Notes: a model not told the origin generated them from the letters alone. Shown: positions 50,438-60,427, counted from the first letter of the stretch. The stretch: DNA of 64,000 nucleotides from Peptococcus simiae (GCF_046097595.1 NZ_JBJUVG010000001.1:62001-126000), one strand, 5' to 3'. Program-made: numbers and translations.

Positions 50438-53400
50438 ATGAGAAAAAAACTGACAAGTTTTCTGCTTGCAGCTGCTTTGGTGGCCTCGGCGATGCCGATG
50501 CCACCGGCAGCGGCAAGGGCGGAAGATCCGGCAGTTACAGCCTTAAATGAACAACTGGACGGTCACTTTAAAAAGGGCGATACCATTACCCTCCTGGTTG
50601 CCCTGAATGAAGACCAGTCCCACCGGGGGCAGACCAGTGTCCCTGTCGAAAGGCGAACCGAACCGGACCAGATGGCACCACAAATGGCGTATGCCCAGGC
50701 AGCCCGGGAAGACCTCTTTGCCCGTTTGGACCGGGCCGGTATTGCCTACAAGGTTCAGGAAACCTATGACATGGCCTTTACCGGGGTTGCCCTGGAAGTC
50801 AAGGTGGGCGATGCCCGGAAGGTTGCCGCCCTTGAAGGGGTCAACTGGGTAGAGGCCTCCCTGCTCAGACAGGCGCCGACCCTCAGCCGGCCCCAGATGG
50901 CCCAGCGACAGGACCTATCCAGTAATAAGATGGTCGGTGCCGACCAGGCCCAGGCCAACGATTACAATGGCGAAGGGGCCCTGATCGCCGTCATCGACTC
51001 CGGCTGTGACCCCAACCATGAAGCCATGAGCCCGGTCAATGCCTCTACGGCCCATTTTAAAAATGCCCAGGAGGTTCAGGCCTGCATTCAAAAGAATAAA
51101 TTGGCAAACGGGGCCTATTTCAGCTCCAAGATCCCCTTTGGCTACAACTACGCCAACCGGAGCACCGGGATTAAAGAAGACGGGGTAGACATGAGCCACG
51201 GCATGCACGTGGCCGGGATTATTGCCGGCAACAGCGACAAGCTCAGGGGGATTGCCCCGGAAGCCCAGCTGGCTATCATGCGGGTCTTCGGTGGGGGCCT
51301 CTTTGGGAATGGGACCAATGCCGAACTCTACACCAAGGCCCTGGAAGACGCCATTAAAATGGACGTGGACTCGGTCAACATCAGTATCGGGTCCCCGGCC
51401 GGCGCCGAAAGCAATGTGGCCCCGGTCACCACCGAAGCCCTGCAAAATGCCCAACGGATGGGGATTGTGGTCTCCATTGCCGCCGGCAACAACGGCTTTT
51501 ACGGCAAGGACGCCGGTAAAGACCAGCTCCCCAGCGCCGATAACCCGGACTACGGCCTCCTGGCTGACCCGGCCGTTGCGCCCTATTCTATGGCAGTGGC
51601 CTCTGTGCAAAATATGCAGGTGGCCAGTAAGGGCTTGCGGATTGTCAATGACGCCCGCACCCTCCACTACCAGCCCAATGCCGTAGGGAAACTGGCCACC
51701 GGCCATATCCCCATCGTCGATGCCGGTTATGGCCACACCGAAGAATTCCCGGCCAAGCCGGCACCGGGGACCTATGCCCTGGTCCAACGGGGATCGGCCG
51801 CTCCGAATGAACAGTTCGACTTCAGTGCCAAAATCAACAATGCAGAAAAAGCCGGCTATGCCGGGGTTATCATCTTTGACAATGAAGTCAATGCCCCCCT
51901 CTTTATTATCGAGGCCCCGGGCACGAAGATTCCGGCTGTCCTCATCAACAATATGGATGGCCTCTACCTCCAGGAAAAAATCCGCGAGACCGCCGGCAAG
52001 GCCCTGGTCTGCTTTGACCAGGACTTCGTCTTTGCCGACCAGCCCGGCGGTGGCGAATTATCCGATTTCTCCAGCTGGGGGATGACCCCGGCCGGGAACC
52101 TGAAACCGGATATTTCCGCCCCCGGCGGTGGGATTTTCTCCGCCTACAATGACAGCCAGTACGGCAACATGGATGGGACTTCCATGGCCGCTCCCCACGT
52201 AGCCGGCGGCCTGGCCCTGGTCAAGCAACGGGTGGAGAAAGACTTCCCCGATGTGAAGGGGGCAGCCAAGTACCAGTTGGTGAAAAACCTGCTGATGAGT
52301 ACCGCAGCCCCTCATAAGTCTACAGAAACCAATGCCTACACCTCACCCCGTCAGCAGGGGGCCGGCCTCATGCAGGTGAACCGGGCCCTGGAGGCGGACG
52401 CGGTGATTGAAGGGACCGGTGGGGTTAGCTCCATCAATATCGGTACCGACCTCAAGACCAATGACGTGACCGTTCCCTTTACCATCCGTAATTATGGGAC
52501 CAAGCCGCTGACCTACCGGGTCTACGGGGTCCTCAATACGGACAGCGTCAAGGACGGGAAAATGGTCCTGACCCCCCGCTTCTTAGCGGCCAGTGAGAAG
52601 GAAGAGGTGACGGTAGCAGCCGGTGGCCAAGCCCAGCTAACGATTAGCCTGGCTGTGCCTGAAGATATTGACCTGCCGGCGGAAATGGCCAATGGCTACT
52701 TCCTGGAAGGCTTTGTCTTTGCCGAAAGCAGCGACCCGTCCCAGCCTAGCCTGGGCGCCCCCTTCGTGGGCTTCCACGGCAGCTATAGGGACCTGAATAT
52801 CTTAGAACCCTCTATCTATGACCTGGCCGAAACGGCCAAACGCCCCTACTACTATGATATGGGAGAGGAAAAGGATGCCTTTTATACCCATATCGGGGCC
52901 AAGATTGGTAACGAAGATGTTGTTTTAGGCCAGCTAGCCGGGTCCAGCAAGGCCAACCCCCGCTTTGACCGGGAAAAAATTGCCTTTTCACCGAATGGTG
53001 ACGGAGCTGCAGAAAAGGCCTACTTCTACGGGACTTTCCTGCGGAACTTTACCGGTCTTGAGCTGACCGTTCGGGAAGGGGATGCCGATGGTCGGGTCAT
53101 CCGGCAGATGAAGAACCTCGATGACCGCGGGGTCAAGAACTTTTTCATCCATCCAAATATGGGCTTTATGCCGGCCCAAAATATGACCACCAGCAAAGAC
53201 CACTGGGCCTGGGACGGGACCGATGGCATGGGTGGGTCCCTGCCCGATGGTCGCTATGACCTGGCGGTTCAAACCTGGGGCGAGGGGATGGACCTGAATG
53301 GCCCCGGCCAGACCCTTCACTTCCCCCTGATCCTTGACCGGGTCTACCCCCGGGTGACCAAGGCCGCCTTCAATGCAGACAGGACCCGCTACACCATTAG

Positions 53401-56400
53401 CGAGGTGGTTGAAGACGGGTCCGGCCTCCGGGATGTCTACATCCAAGTCGGCGACAAGACCTTACTGCCGGAAAAAGACGGCAATGCCTATGTCTTTGAC
53501 CTGGCCGGGCTGGACCAAGACAAGGCGGAAGTGGTCGTGCGCGACCATGCCTATAACACCGTCAAGATGCCCCTGGATAAGGCCGGCCGGACCGGGAATG
53601 AACGGAGCCTGATCGTCAACGGGACCGCCGGCGACAAGGCCCTCCCCCAAGGTGCCTTCAAGTGGCAGGTCCAGACCCCGGACGGGCAGCCGGAAGACAC
53701 CCAAAACCTCCCTGTGGGCCAGCATATCCTGGTCATCACAGACATTGACGCCCAGTACCGCTTGATTGGCAGCGCGCAGATTCCCTTTGAAATCACAGAG
53801 GCGGACCTGCAAAAGACCCTGACCGTTGCCTTTGAAGCGGTCAAAACCAACGATGTCATCATTGATGTGGATAACGCCACCCCGTCGGCAGTCAGCCTGG
53901 TCATTGAAGACCTTGACCACGACCGGACCTTCGAGCCCCGGGCCATCAACAGCACCCAGTACCGGATTGGCCTGCCCGAAGGACGCTACCGGATTAGCCT
54001 GAACGGCTTGGATGATAAGTACATGGCCCTGGTCCCGGATGGGGAAACATTCGAAGTCCGGGGTAGCCGCGGGGTGACCAAGACCCTGAAAATCAGCGAG
54101 AAAAAGGTCAAGACCCTGCCTGTAACCATTAAACGGAAGGGGTATGAAGGTTCCTTTACCTTGAAGATGGTTGGCCAGGACCTGATGAAGACCGAGCAGC
54201 GGATTGATTTTGCTGCCGGCGAAAGTGAAAAAGAGGTCCGCTTGAGCTTCGTGCCTTCAGACCTCTCCCTGACCCTGATGGAAGATGGTCACTACACGAT
54301 CGGTCGACCGACCCAGTGGAAGGCCCTGCCGTCCGCTACCCAGCTGGAAGTGACCCTGAGTCCCATTGAGGGCCTTGCCCCCGGTTATATTGACCGGACC
54401 GCCCTCCGCCAGGCCGTTGAAAAGGCCCGGGAAGTGTCGGCCAACCGCCAGGCCTATGAGCCGGATCCCACCCCCTGGAAATACATTGATATGTACCTGC
54501 CCATGGCAGAACAAGTGTTGATTAAAGAAGACACAACCCAGGAAGAAGTGGATAAGGTTTGCAAGAACCTCTTAGAGGGGCTCAATAACCTGCGCAAGCT
54601 TGGCGCCTCCCACTATGACCTTTCTGGTCTCCAGGCCCTCGTTGACCGCTGTGACAGCCTGACCCCGGCAGACTATACCGCCGACAGCTGGCAAGCCCTG
54701 GAAGGGCCCCTGACAGAAGCCAAGGCCATGCTGGCCAAGGGCGACGGTGAAAGAAACCAAGGGGATATCGACTTGTGCAAGGATGCCCTTGAACAAGCCC
54801 TCGGTAACCTGGTCCGCCAGGATGGAAAAGCCCTGGCCGATACCTCTGCCTTGGAAGAGGTCGTAGCGGCTTGTGCGGACCTGGATGAATTTGCCTATAC
54901 CGCCGAGAGCTGGGCCAACCTGCAGAAGGCCCTGGACCGGGCCCAAGACCTTCTGGACCAAGGCTTCCCAGATGCCCAAGCCATGGCAGAGGCTGTTGAA
55001 GCCATTACCCGGGCCCGGGAAGGGCTGGTGTCCACAGATGAGGCAGAAAAACCTGTTCAAAAAGAGGCCCTGAAAGCAGCCGTCGAGAGCGGGCAGGCTA
55101 GGGTAGAAGGGGATTACACCCCGGAAAGCTGGGAACCCTTTGCCCAGGCCCTGGCAAGAGCGAAAGCCGTCCTAGCCGATGACAAAGCCGACCAGGGGCA
55201 GGTGGATGTGGCCTGGGCCCAATTAAAGGCCGCTGCCGACCATCTCCAGGCCAAGTCTGTCGATTCGGACCGGAGCCAGGCCATCCGGGCCCTGACCGAC
55301 CTTCTGGCCCGGGCAGACCAGTACCGGGAAGAGGGGTATAGCCCGGAGACCTGGCAGCCCTTTGCTGAAAAACGCCAGGCCGCCAAGGCCCTCCTGGCAG
55401 ACTCTGAGGCCACTAGCGAGGCCCTCGAGGCCATGACTCAAGACCTGGATGGAGCCATCAAGACCCTGGTGCCCCTGGCCGATGAGCCGCCGGCACCGAG
55501 TCCGGCTGACCTTTGGGATGCCATGGTCCGTCAGCTGCCGGCTGCCGACCAGGTGACCCTGGCCGATGGGGACCGGGTCAAGGCTGTCCAGGAGGCCTAT
55601 GACCAACTAGGAGAAGAAGACCGGGCAGCGGTCAAGGAAGAAGCGGCCTTTAAGGCCTGCCAGGCGGCCTACCAGGCCCTGGTCGACCGGCAGGCTGTTG
55701 ACCGGGTCCTTAAGGCCGTCAGCCAGTTGCCGGCCAGCGATAAAATCACTAAGGCTGACCGTCAGCAGGTGGCCCAAGCCCGGGCAGCCTACCAGGCCCT
55801 GACTGCGGCCCAAAAGGCCTTGGTCAGCGATGAGCAGCTGGCCCCCCTGATCCAGGCAGAAAAGGCCCTGAAAGCTCCGGAAGCAGCACCGACGGTTGAT
55901 AAAAAGGCCCTCAAGCGAGCCCTGGATGCCTACCAAACCATCGATCCTGACCGGTACACCCCGGCCAGCTTTGACCGTTACCTGGATGCCTACCTGGCCG
56001 CCAAGGCCGTCTTTAACCGGTCAGATGCCGACCAGGCCGCCGTAGACCGGGCCCTGGCCGACCTGGAGGCCGCCAAGGATAAGCTGGTCCGCCAACGCCT
56101 GATCCAATCCGGCGGGTCCGGTGGCGGCGGTGGCACCATCTATGCCCCGCCAAAACCGGCCACCAAACCCCTGGCGCAAGCCAAGACTGAACCGGAAAAG
56201 AAAAGGGACCAGACGCCTAGCCAGGCAAGTCGCCCGGCAAAAGTCCAGTCGGCCTTAAAAATGGCCGGCTATCCGGATGGCAGCTTCCGGCCGGATGCGA
56301 CGATGAGCCGGGCTGAAGTGGCTGCCCTCCTGGCCCGCCTCCTACCGGCCGGCGGCCAGCCCAGCTTTAAGGATGTACCGGCTGACGCCTGGTATGCCCA

Positions 56401-56791
56401 GGCCGTTGCCAGCCTGCAAGGGGCCCAGCTCCTGGGTGGTTACTCTGACGGGACCTTCCGGGGTGACCGGCAGATGACCCGGGCGGAATTTGTGGCCCTG
56501 GTTGCCAAGTGGCAAAAACTGGCCCCGGTCACCGACCAGCAGTTCCAGGACGTACCTGCAACCCATTGGGCAAGCCCCGCCATTGGGGCCGCCGTCAAAG
56601 CCGGTTGGATTACCGGTGTAGCTGCCGACCAGTTCGCCCCGGAGGCCCCCCTGACCCGGGCCGAAGCGGTGACGATTCTCAACCGTGTCTTAAAGGTTTC
56701 CACCCAAGAGGCCCGGCTGGCTCAACCGGTCTTTACCGATGTCCAGCCCGGCCATTGGGCCTATGCCGAGATCATGTCTGCCCACGCTTAA
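50438..56791 (+). CDS. C5a-peptidase-like subtilase with FIVAR and SLH domains
   Basis: The start ATG 50438 follows AAGGAGAAGG (2117 aa) with a signal peptide ending near residue 27-30. The S8 catalytic triad is complete: Asp187 (AVIDSGCD), His254 (SHGMHVAG) and Ser582 (DGTSMAAPHVAGG). A PA-domain insert (about 420-540) sits between His and Ser, and an Fn3-like C5a-peptidase domain follows (about 670-790). Then come beta domains, about six FIVAR-like helical units (about 1320-1690 and 1815-1885) with two related helical repeats between them, a Gly-rich linker and three SLH domains (about 1940-2117). It is a surface-attached serine protease. Its place directly between two NEAT genes suggests it may cut hemoglobin or another host heme protein; complement or matrix proteins are alternatives. 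Confidence 0.9.
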   Translation: MRKKLTSFLLAAALVASAMPMPPAAARAEDPAVTALNEQLDGHFKKGDTITLLVALNEDQSHRGQTSVPVERRTEPDQMAPQMAYAQAAREDLFARLDRAGIAYKVQETYDMAFTGVALEVKVGDARKVAALEGVNWVEASLLRQAPTLSRPQMAQRQDLSSNKMVGADQAQANDYNGEGALIAVIDSGCDPNHEAMSPVNASTAHFKNAQEVQACIQKNKLANGAYFSSKIPFGYNYANRSTGIKEDGVDMSHGMHVAGIIAGNSDKLRGIAPEAQLAIMRVFGGGLFGNGTNAELYTKALEDAIKMDVDSVNISIGSPAGAESNVAPVTTEALQNAQRMGIVVSIAAGNNGFYGKDAGKDQLPSADNPDYGLLADPAVAPYSMAVASVQNMQVASKGLRIVNDARTLHYQPNAVGKLATGHIPIVDAGYGHTEEFPAKPAPGTYALVQRGSAAPNEQFDFSAKINNAEKAGYAGVIIFDNEVNAPLFIIEAPGTKIPAVLINNMDGLYLQEKIRETAGKALVCFDQDFVFADQPGGGELSDFSSWGMTPAGNLKPDISAPGGGIFSAYNDSQYGNMDGTSMAAPHVAGGLALVKQRVEKDFPDVKGAAKYQLVKNLLMSTAAPHKSTETNAYTSPRQQGAGLMQVNRALEADAVIEGTGGVSSINIGTDLKTNDVTVPFTIRNYGTKPLTYRVYGVLNTDSVKDGKMVLTPRFLAASEKEEVTVAAGGQAQLTISLAVPEDIDLPAEMANGYFLEGFVFAESSDPSQPSLGAPFVGFHGSYRDLNILEPSIYDLAETAKRPYYYDMGEEKDAFYTHIGAKIGNEDVVLGQLAGSSKANPRFDREKIAFSPNGDGAAEKAYFYGTFLRNFTGLELTVREGDADGRVIRQMKNLDDRGVKNFFIHPNMGFMPAQNMTTSKDHWAWDGTDGMGGSLPDGRYDLAVQTWGEGMDLNGPGQTLHFPLILDRVYPRVTKAAFNADRTRYTISEVVEDGSGLRDVYIQVGDKTLLPEKDGNAYVFDLAGLDQDKAEVVVRDHAYNTVKMPLDKAGRTGNERSLIVNGTAGDKALPQGAFKWQVQTPDGQPEDTQNLPVGQHILVITDIDAQYRLIGSAQIPFEITEADLQKTLTVAFEAVKTNDVIIDVDNATPSAVSLVIEDLDHDRTFEPRAINSTQYRIGLPEGRYRISLNGLDDKYMALVPDGETFEVRGSRGVTKTLKISEKKVKTLPVTIKRKGYEGSFTLKMVGQDLMKTEQRIDFAAGESEKEVRLSFVPSDLSLTLMEDGHYTIGRPTQWKALPSATQLEVTLSPIEGLAPGYIDRTALRQAVEKAREVSANRQAYEPDPTPWKYIDMYLPMAEQVLIKEDTTQEEVDKVCKNLLEGLNNLRKLGASHYDLSGLQALVDRCDSLTPADYTADSWQALEGPLTEAKAMLAKGDGERNQGDIDLCKDALEQALGNLVRQDGKALADTSALEEVVAACADLDEFAYTAESWANLQKALDRAQDLLDQGFPDAQAMAEAVEAITRAREGLVSTDEAEKPVQKEALKAAVESGQARVEGDYTPESWEPFAQALARAKAVLADDKADQGQVDVAWAQLKAAADHLQAKSVDSDRSQAIRALTDLLARADQYREEGYSPETWQPFAEKRQAAKALLADSEATSEALEAMTQDLDGAIKTLVPLADEPPAPSPADLWDAMVRQLPAADQVTLADGDRVKAVQEAYDQLGEEDRAAVKEEAAFKACQAAYQALVDRQAVDRVLKAVSQLPASDKITKADRQQVAQARAAYQALTAAQKALVSDEQLAPLIQAEKALKAPEAAPTVDKKALKRALDAYQTIDPDRYTPASFDRYLDAYLAAKAVFNRSDADQAAVDRALADLEAAKDKLVRQRLIQSGGSGGGGGTIYAPPKPATKPLAQAKTEPEKKRDQTPSQASRPAKVQSALKMAGYPDGSFRPDATMSRAEVAALLARLLPAGGQPSFKDVPADAWYAQAVASLQGAQLLGGYSDGTFRGDRQMTRAEFVALVAKWQKLAPVTDQQFQDVPATHWASPAIGAAVKAGWITGVAADQFAPEAPLTRAEAVTILNRVLKVSTQEARLAQPVFTDVQPGHWAYAEIMSAHA

Positions 56792-56809
56792 GAGAAAGGA
56801 AAATGAGAA

Positions 56810-57682
56810 ATGAAGCTTAGCAAACAAATCACTGCCCTTACCCTCAGTCTGGCCCTCCTGGCCGCCCCGGCAGCGGCCTTCGCCGACACCGCCTACCAAG
56901 TGCCGGTCCAGCTGCACAAGGCAGACGGGTCCGGTAAGACCTCCATGGCCGCTGCGGCCCTGGACCCGACGGCTGAAGCCACTGTTAAGGACAATGGGAC
57001 CACGGACTACACCATTTTTCTCCGGCCCATTAACCTCCAGGGTCTGACCGGGAATCTGACCAAGCTCTTTGTTTACAAGGGCAGCGATAAGGTGGAAGCC
57101 GTTCGCGCCGCCCATACCGGCGAATACAACACCGCCATGTCCTTCTCCCGGGATACTGCCAAAGAAGGGGAGGTCAAGGCGGCTGTCTGGGTAGATGCCA
57201 TGGACCAACTGGCCGGTGGCACCCCAGGCGCCGGTGAACAGGACGCCATCCTCCACTTTGACTGGGCCCAGGCCAAGGCTGTCCAAGAGACAGCCGCCCC
57301 CGGGGCCGGCAAGGTCCAACCCATCGGCCAGGACCCCATCCAGGTCTTTGTCAAGGGGCAAAAGCTCAACTTTGACAGCCAGCCGGTCATCCAAAACGGC
57401 CGGACCCTGGTCCCCCTCCGGGCCATCTTCGAGGCCCTGGGCGCTGATGTTCAATGGGACAATGCCACGCGGACAGTGACCGCCAGCAAAGACGGCCACA
57501 CCATCCAGCTGACCATTGACCGGACCGAGGTTACCGTTGATGGGGCCAAGAAGACCCTGGACGTCCCGGCCTCCATCCAAAACAGCCGGACCCTGGTCCC
57601 CCTCCGCTTTATCGGGGAAGCCTTCGGCAACCAGGTCGACTACAGCAAGACCGGGGACATTGCCCTCATTGCCATCCAATAG
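56810..57682 (+). CDS. Secreted NEAT protein with copper-amine-oxidase-like stalk domain
   Basis: This 290-aa protein has a signal peptide (about residues 1-26). A NEAT domain follows (about 28-160; AYQVPVQLHKADGSGKTSMAAAAL, VWVDAMDQ, AILHFDW), then a Cu_amine_oxidN1 'stalk' domain (about 178-290) with two copies of the motif GRTLVPLR / SRTLVPLR. No membrane helix or SLH is present, so it may be a free hemophore or be held through the stalk domain. It begins 18 bp after the protease gene and closes the heme operon before a terminator. Confidence 0.87.
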   Translation: MKLSKQITALTLSLALLAAPAAAFADTAYQVPVQLHKADGSGKTSMAAAALDPTAEATVKDNGTTDYTIFLRPINLQGLTGNLTKLFVYKGSDKVEAVRAAHTGEYNTAMSFSRDTAKEGEVKAAVWVDAMDQLAGGTPGAGEQDAILHFDWAQAKAVQETAAPGAGKVQPIGQDPIQVFVKGQKLNFDSQPVIQNGRTLVPLRAIFEALGADVQWDNATRTVTASKDGHTIQLTIDRTEVTVDGAKKTLDVPASIQNSRTLVPLRFIGEAFGNQVDYSKTGDIALIAIQ

Positions 57683-57710
57683 CCTTGAGCCTTGTCCACC
57701 AAGCATAGAA

Positions 57711-57742
57711 GAAGTCACCCTGTCAAGGGGTGACTTTCTTTT
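57711..57742 (+). terminator. Intrinsic terminator of the heme operon
   Basis: AAGTCACCC (57712-57720) pairs with GGGTGACTT (57728-57736) with a 7-nt loop, followed by TCTTTT. Confidence 0.82.
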
Positions 57743-57863
57743 ATTTGAAAGATAACAAAAAACAAGGTGCAAAATGAGCGGCTGGGGTATATAGTTAATA
57801 TGAGTCGCTAAGGCAGTCTGGTTGGCGGCTTATTTGTATGATACATATTGTGGGAGGGTTACT

Positions 57864-60398
57864 TTGAATATAACGAAACGAACGGGCCATGTAGAGCCTT
57901 ATCGCCGGGAAAAGATTTCCCGGGTGATTGAGCTGGCCTTTGCCAGTGTGGATAGTCCTCTGAGTAATGAAGACCGGGACGCCATGACCCAGGCCATTGA
58001 GGAAGAACTCCTCAAGGAAAAAGGGGCCGGCCAGTCCTTACATGTGGAAGATATTCAAGATTTAGTCGAAAAGACTTTAATTGAACGCAATTATTATAAG
58101 GAAGTTAAGAGTTTTATCCTCTACCGGGAGGACCGGAAGCAGAAGCGCCGGGTCCGGAACCGGATTGCAGCAGATTTTGCAGAAATCGAGGGCTTTGAGC
58201 AGGCCCTGAAGGAAATCCAACGGGACTTCCCGGACCCGCCCTATGGTCTGGACTACCTGGATATGAAGTTCCGGTCCTTTTATAAAGAGGGGATGACCCT
58301 GGCAGACCGGCTCCACTTCCTCACCAAGGCCGCGGTAGAGCTGGCTACCAGTGAGGCCCCCCGCTGGGAGTTTATTGCTGCCCGGATTTACTTCATTGAC
58401 TTTGACCGCCAGCTGGTCCAACGGATGAAGGGCTTCGGGGTGGACTCCTTTTATGAAAAGCTGGAGTACCTGACAGACCAGGGCCTCTATGGCAGCTACA
58501 TCCTCCAGCAGTACAGCCGGGAGGAAATTGAAAAGGCCTACAGCTTTATCGATAATAGCCGGAACAAGTACATCAACTACTCCGGTCTGGACCTCCTCAT
58601 TAAACGGTATGTCATCCGGACCCATAGCGGGGACCCGGTGGAAAGCGTCCAGGAAATGTTCTTAGGGATTGCCCTCCACCTGGCCATGAATGAAGCGCCG
58701 GCCGTCCGCCTGGACTGGGTTCGTCGCTTTTACGATATGCTGTCCCAGCTCCAGGTGACCATGGCCACGCCGACCATGGCCAATGCCCGTAAGCCCCACC
58801 ACCAGCTGTCCAGCTGCTTTATTGATACGGTGCCGGACTCCCTGGACGGGATTTACCGGTCCATTGACAACTTCGCCAAGGTGTCCAAGTTTGGCGGCGG
58901 CATGGGCCTTTACTTCGGTAAGGTCCGGGCCCGGGGGTCTTCTATCCGGGGCTTTGAAGGGGCCGCCGGCGGGGTGATCCGCTGGATCCGCCTGGCCAAT
59001 GACACCGCTGTGGCTGTCGACCAGCTGGGGGTCCGCCAGGGAGCGGTGGCCGTTTACCTGGACGTCTGGCATAAGGACCTGCCTGAGTTCCTCGGTCTCC
59101 GGACCAATAACGGGGACGACCGGCTCAAGGCCCACGATGTCTTCCCAGCGGTCTGCTATCCGGATTACTTCTGGCAACAGGCCCGGGACAACATCGAAGG
59201 GGACTGGTACCTCATGTGCCCCCATGAAATCCAATCGGTCAAGGGCTATGCCCTGGAAGACTCTTATGGGGACGAGTGGCGGGAAAAATACCTGGACTGC
59301 GTAGCAGACCACCGGATTTCCAAGCGGGTCCTGCCCATTAAGGAAATCATCCGCCTGATCATCAAGAGCAGCGTGGAAACCGGGACCCCCTTCGCCTTTA
59401 ACCGGGATACGGTCAACGCCGCCAACCCCAACAAGCACAAGGGGATGATTTATTGCTCCAACCTTTGTACGGAAATCGCCCAGAATATGAGCGCCATCTC
59501 CCTCCAGGACCAACGAATTGAGACCATCGACGGGGAAGACGTGGTGGTGACCGTCACCCGGCCCGGGGAATTTGTCGTCTGTAACCTGGCCAGCCTATCC
59601 CTGGGTCATATCAATGTCGACGATGACGCCGCTCTGCGGACCGTCACCGAAAGCGCCGTCCGGGCCTTAGATAATATCATTGACCTCAACTTCTTCCCCC
59701 TGCCCTATGCCAAGCTCAATAACCGGAAGTACCGGCCGGTGGGCCTGGGGGTCAGCGGCTACCACCATATGCTGGCCAAGCACCAGATTGCCTGGGAAAG
59801 TGAGGCCCACCTGTCCTTCGTGGATGATGTCTTTGAGCGGATCAACTACGCAGCTGTGGCCGCCAGCGCCAAAATCGCCGAAGAAAAAGGGGCCTACAGC
59901 TACTTTGAAGGCAGTGACTGGCAGACCGGCGACTACTTTAGCCAGAGGGGCTACACCAGCGACCGCTGGCAGGCCCTGGCGGCCAAGGTCGCCCAAACCG
60001 GTATGCGGAATGGCTACCTCATGGCCATTGCGCCCACCTCCAGCACCTCCATTATTGCCGCTACCTCTCCGGGGGTAGACCCGATTATGAACCGGTTTTT
60101 CCTGGAAGAGAAAAAAGACGGGCTCATGCCCCGGGTGGCACCGGAATTATCGGAGGCGACTTTCTGGTTTTACAAGAGTGCCCACCTGCTGGACCAGACC
60201 TACAGTGTCAAGGCCTCGGGTATTCGCCAGCGGCACATCGACCAGGCCCAGAGCATGAACCTCTACATCACCAATGACTACACCTTCCGTAAGGTCCTGA
60301 ACCTTTACATATTGGCTTGGGAATGCGGCGTTAAAACCATTTACTATATCCGGTCCAAGAGTCTGGAAGTGGAAGAGTGCGAGGCCTGTTCCTCGTAA
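57864..60398 (+). CDS. nrdA: Ribonucleoside-diphosphate reductase, large subunit
   Basis: NrdA reduces ribonucleoside diphosphates to deoxyribonucleotides with a radical supplied by the small subunit. TTG 57864 is preferred (844 aa), because GGGAGGG at 57852-57858 fits it; the frame is open to 57822. An N-terminal ATP-cone (about 1-95) suggests dATP/ATP activity control, as in class Ia. Active-site parts are visible: SSCFIDTVPDS (first redox Cys), CSNLCTEI (Asn-x-Cys-x-Glu), VVCNLASLSLG (second redox Cys) and the C-terminal ECEACSS pair that reacts with thioredoxin or glutaredoxin. A perfect 11-bp palindrome, TGTATGATACA, lies at 57835-57845; whether it is an operator is unclear. nrdB follows 29 bp later. 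Confidence 0.95.
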   Translation: MNITKRTGHVEPYRREKISRVIELAFASVDSPLSNEDRDAMTQAIEEELLKEKGAGQSLHVEDIQDLVEKTLIERNYYKEVKSFILYREDRKQKRRVRNRIAADFAEIEGFEQALKEIQRDFPDPPYGLDYLDMKFRSFYKEGMTLADRLHFLTKAAVELATSEAPRWEFIAARIYFIDFDRQLVQRMKGFGVDSFYEKLEYLTDQGLYGSYILQQYSREEIEKAYSFIDNSRNKYINYSGLDLLIKRYVIRTHSGDPVESVQEMFLGIALHLAMNEAPAVRLDWVRRFYDMLSQLQVTMATPTMANARKPHHQLSSCFIDTVPDSLDGIYRSIDNFAKVSKFGGGMGLYFGKVRARGSSIRGFEGAAGGVIRWIRLANDTAVAVDQLGVRQGAVAVYLDVWHKDLPEFLGLRTNNGDDRLKAHDVFPAVCYPDYFWQQARDNIEGDWYLMCPHEIQSVKGYALEDSYGDEWREKYLDCVADHRISKRVLPIKEIIRLIIKSSVETGTPFAFNRDTVNAANPNKHKGMIYCSNLCTEIAQNMSAISLQDQRIETIDGEDVVVTVTRPGEFVVCNLASLSLGHINVDDDAALRTVTESAVRALDNIIDLNFFPLPYAKLNNRKYRPVGLGVSGYHHMLAKHQIAWESEAHLSFVDDVFERINYAAVAASAKIAEEKGAYSYFEGSDWQTGDYFSQRGYTSDRWQALAAKVAQTGMRNGYLMAIAPTSSTSIIAATSPGVDPIMNRFFLEEKKDGLMPRVAPELSEATFWFYKSAHLLDQTYSVKASGIRQRHIDQAQSMNLYITNDYTFRKVLNLYILAWECGVKTIYYIRSKSLEVEECEACSS

Positions 60399-60427
60399 GC
60401 GCGTGTGTATGATTTAAGGAGGCTCTT

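Noticed and set aside
57784..57799. Possible NrdR box upstream of nrdA
   Set aside because: Only one half (TATATAGT) resembles the NrdR consensus and no second box at the usual spacing is present.
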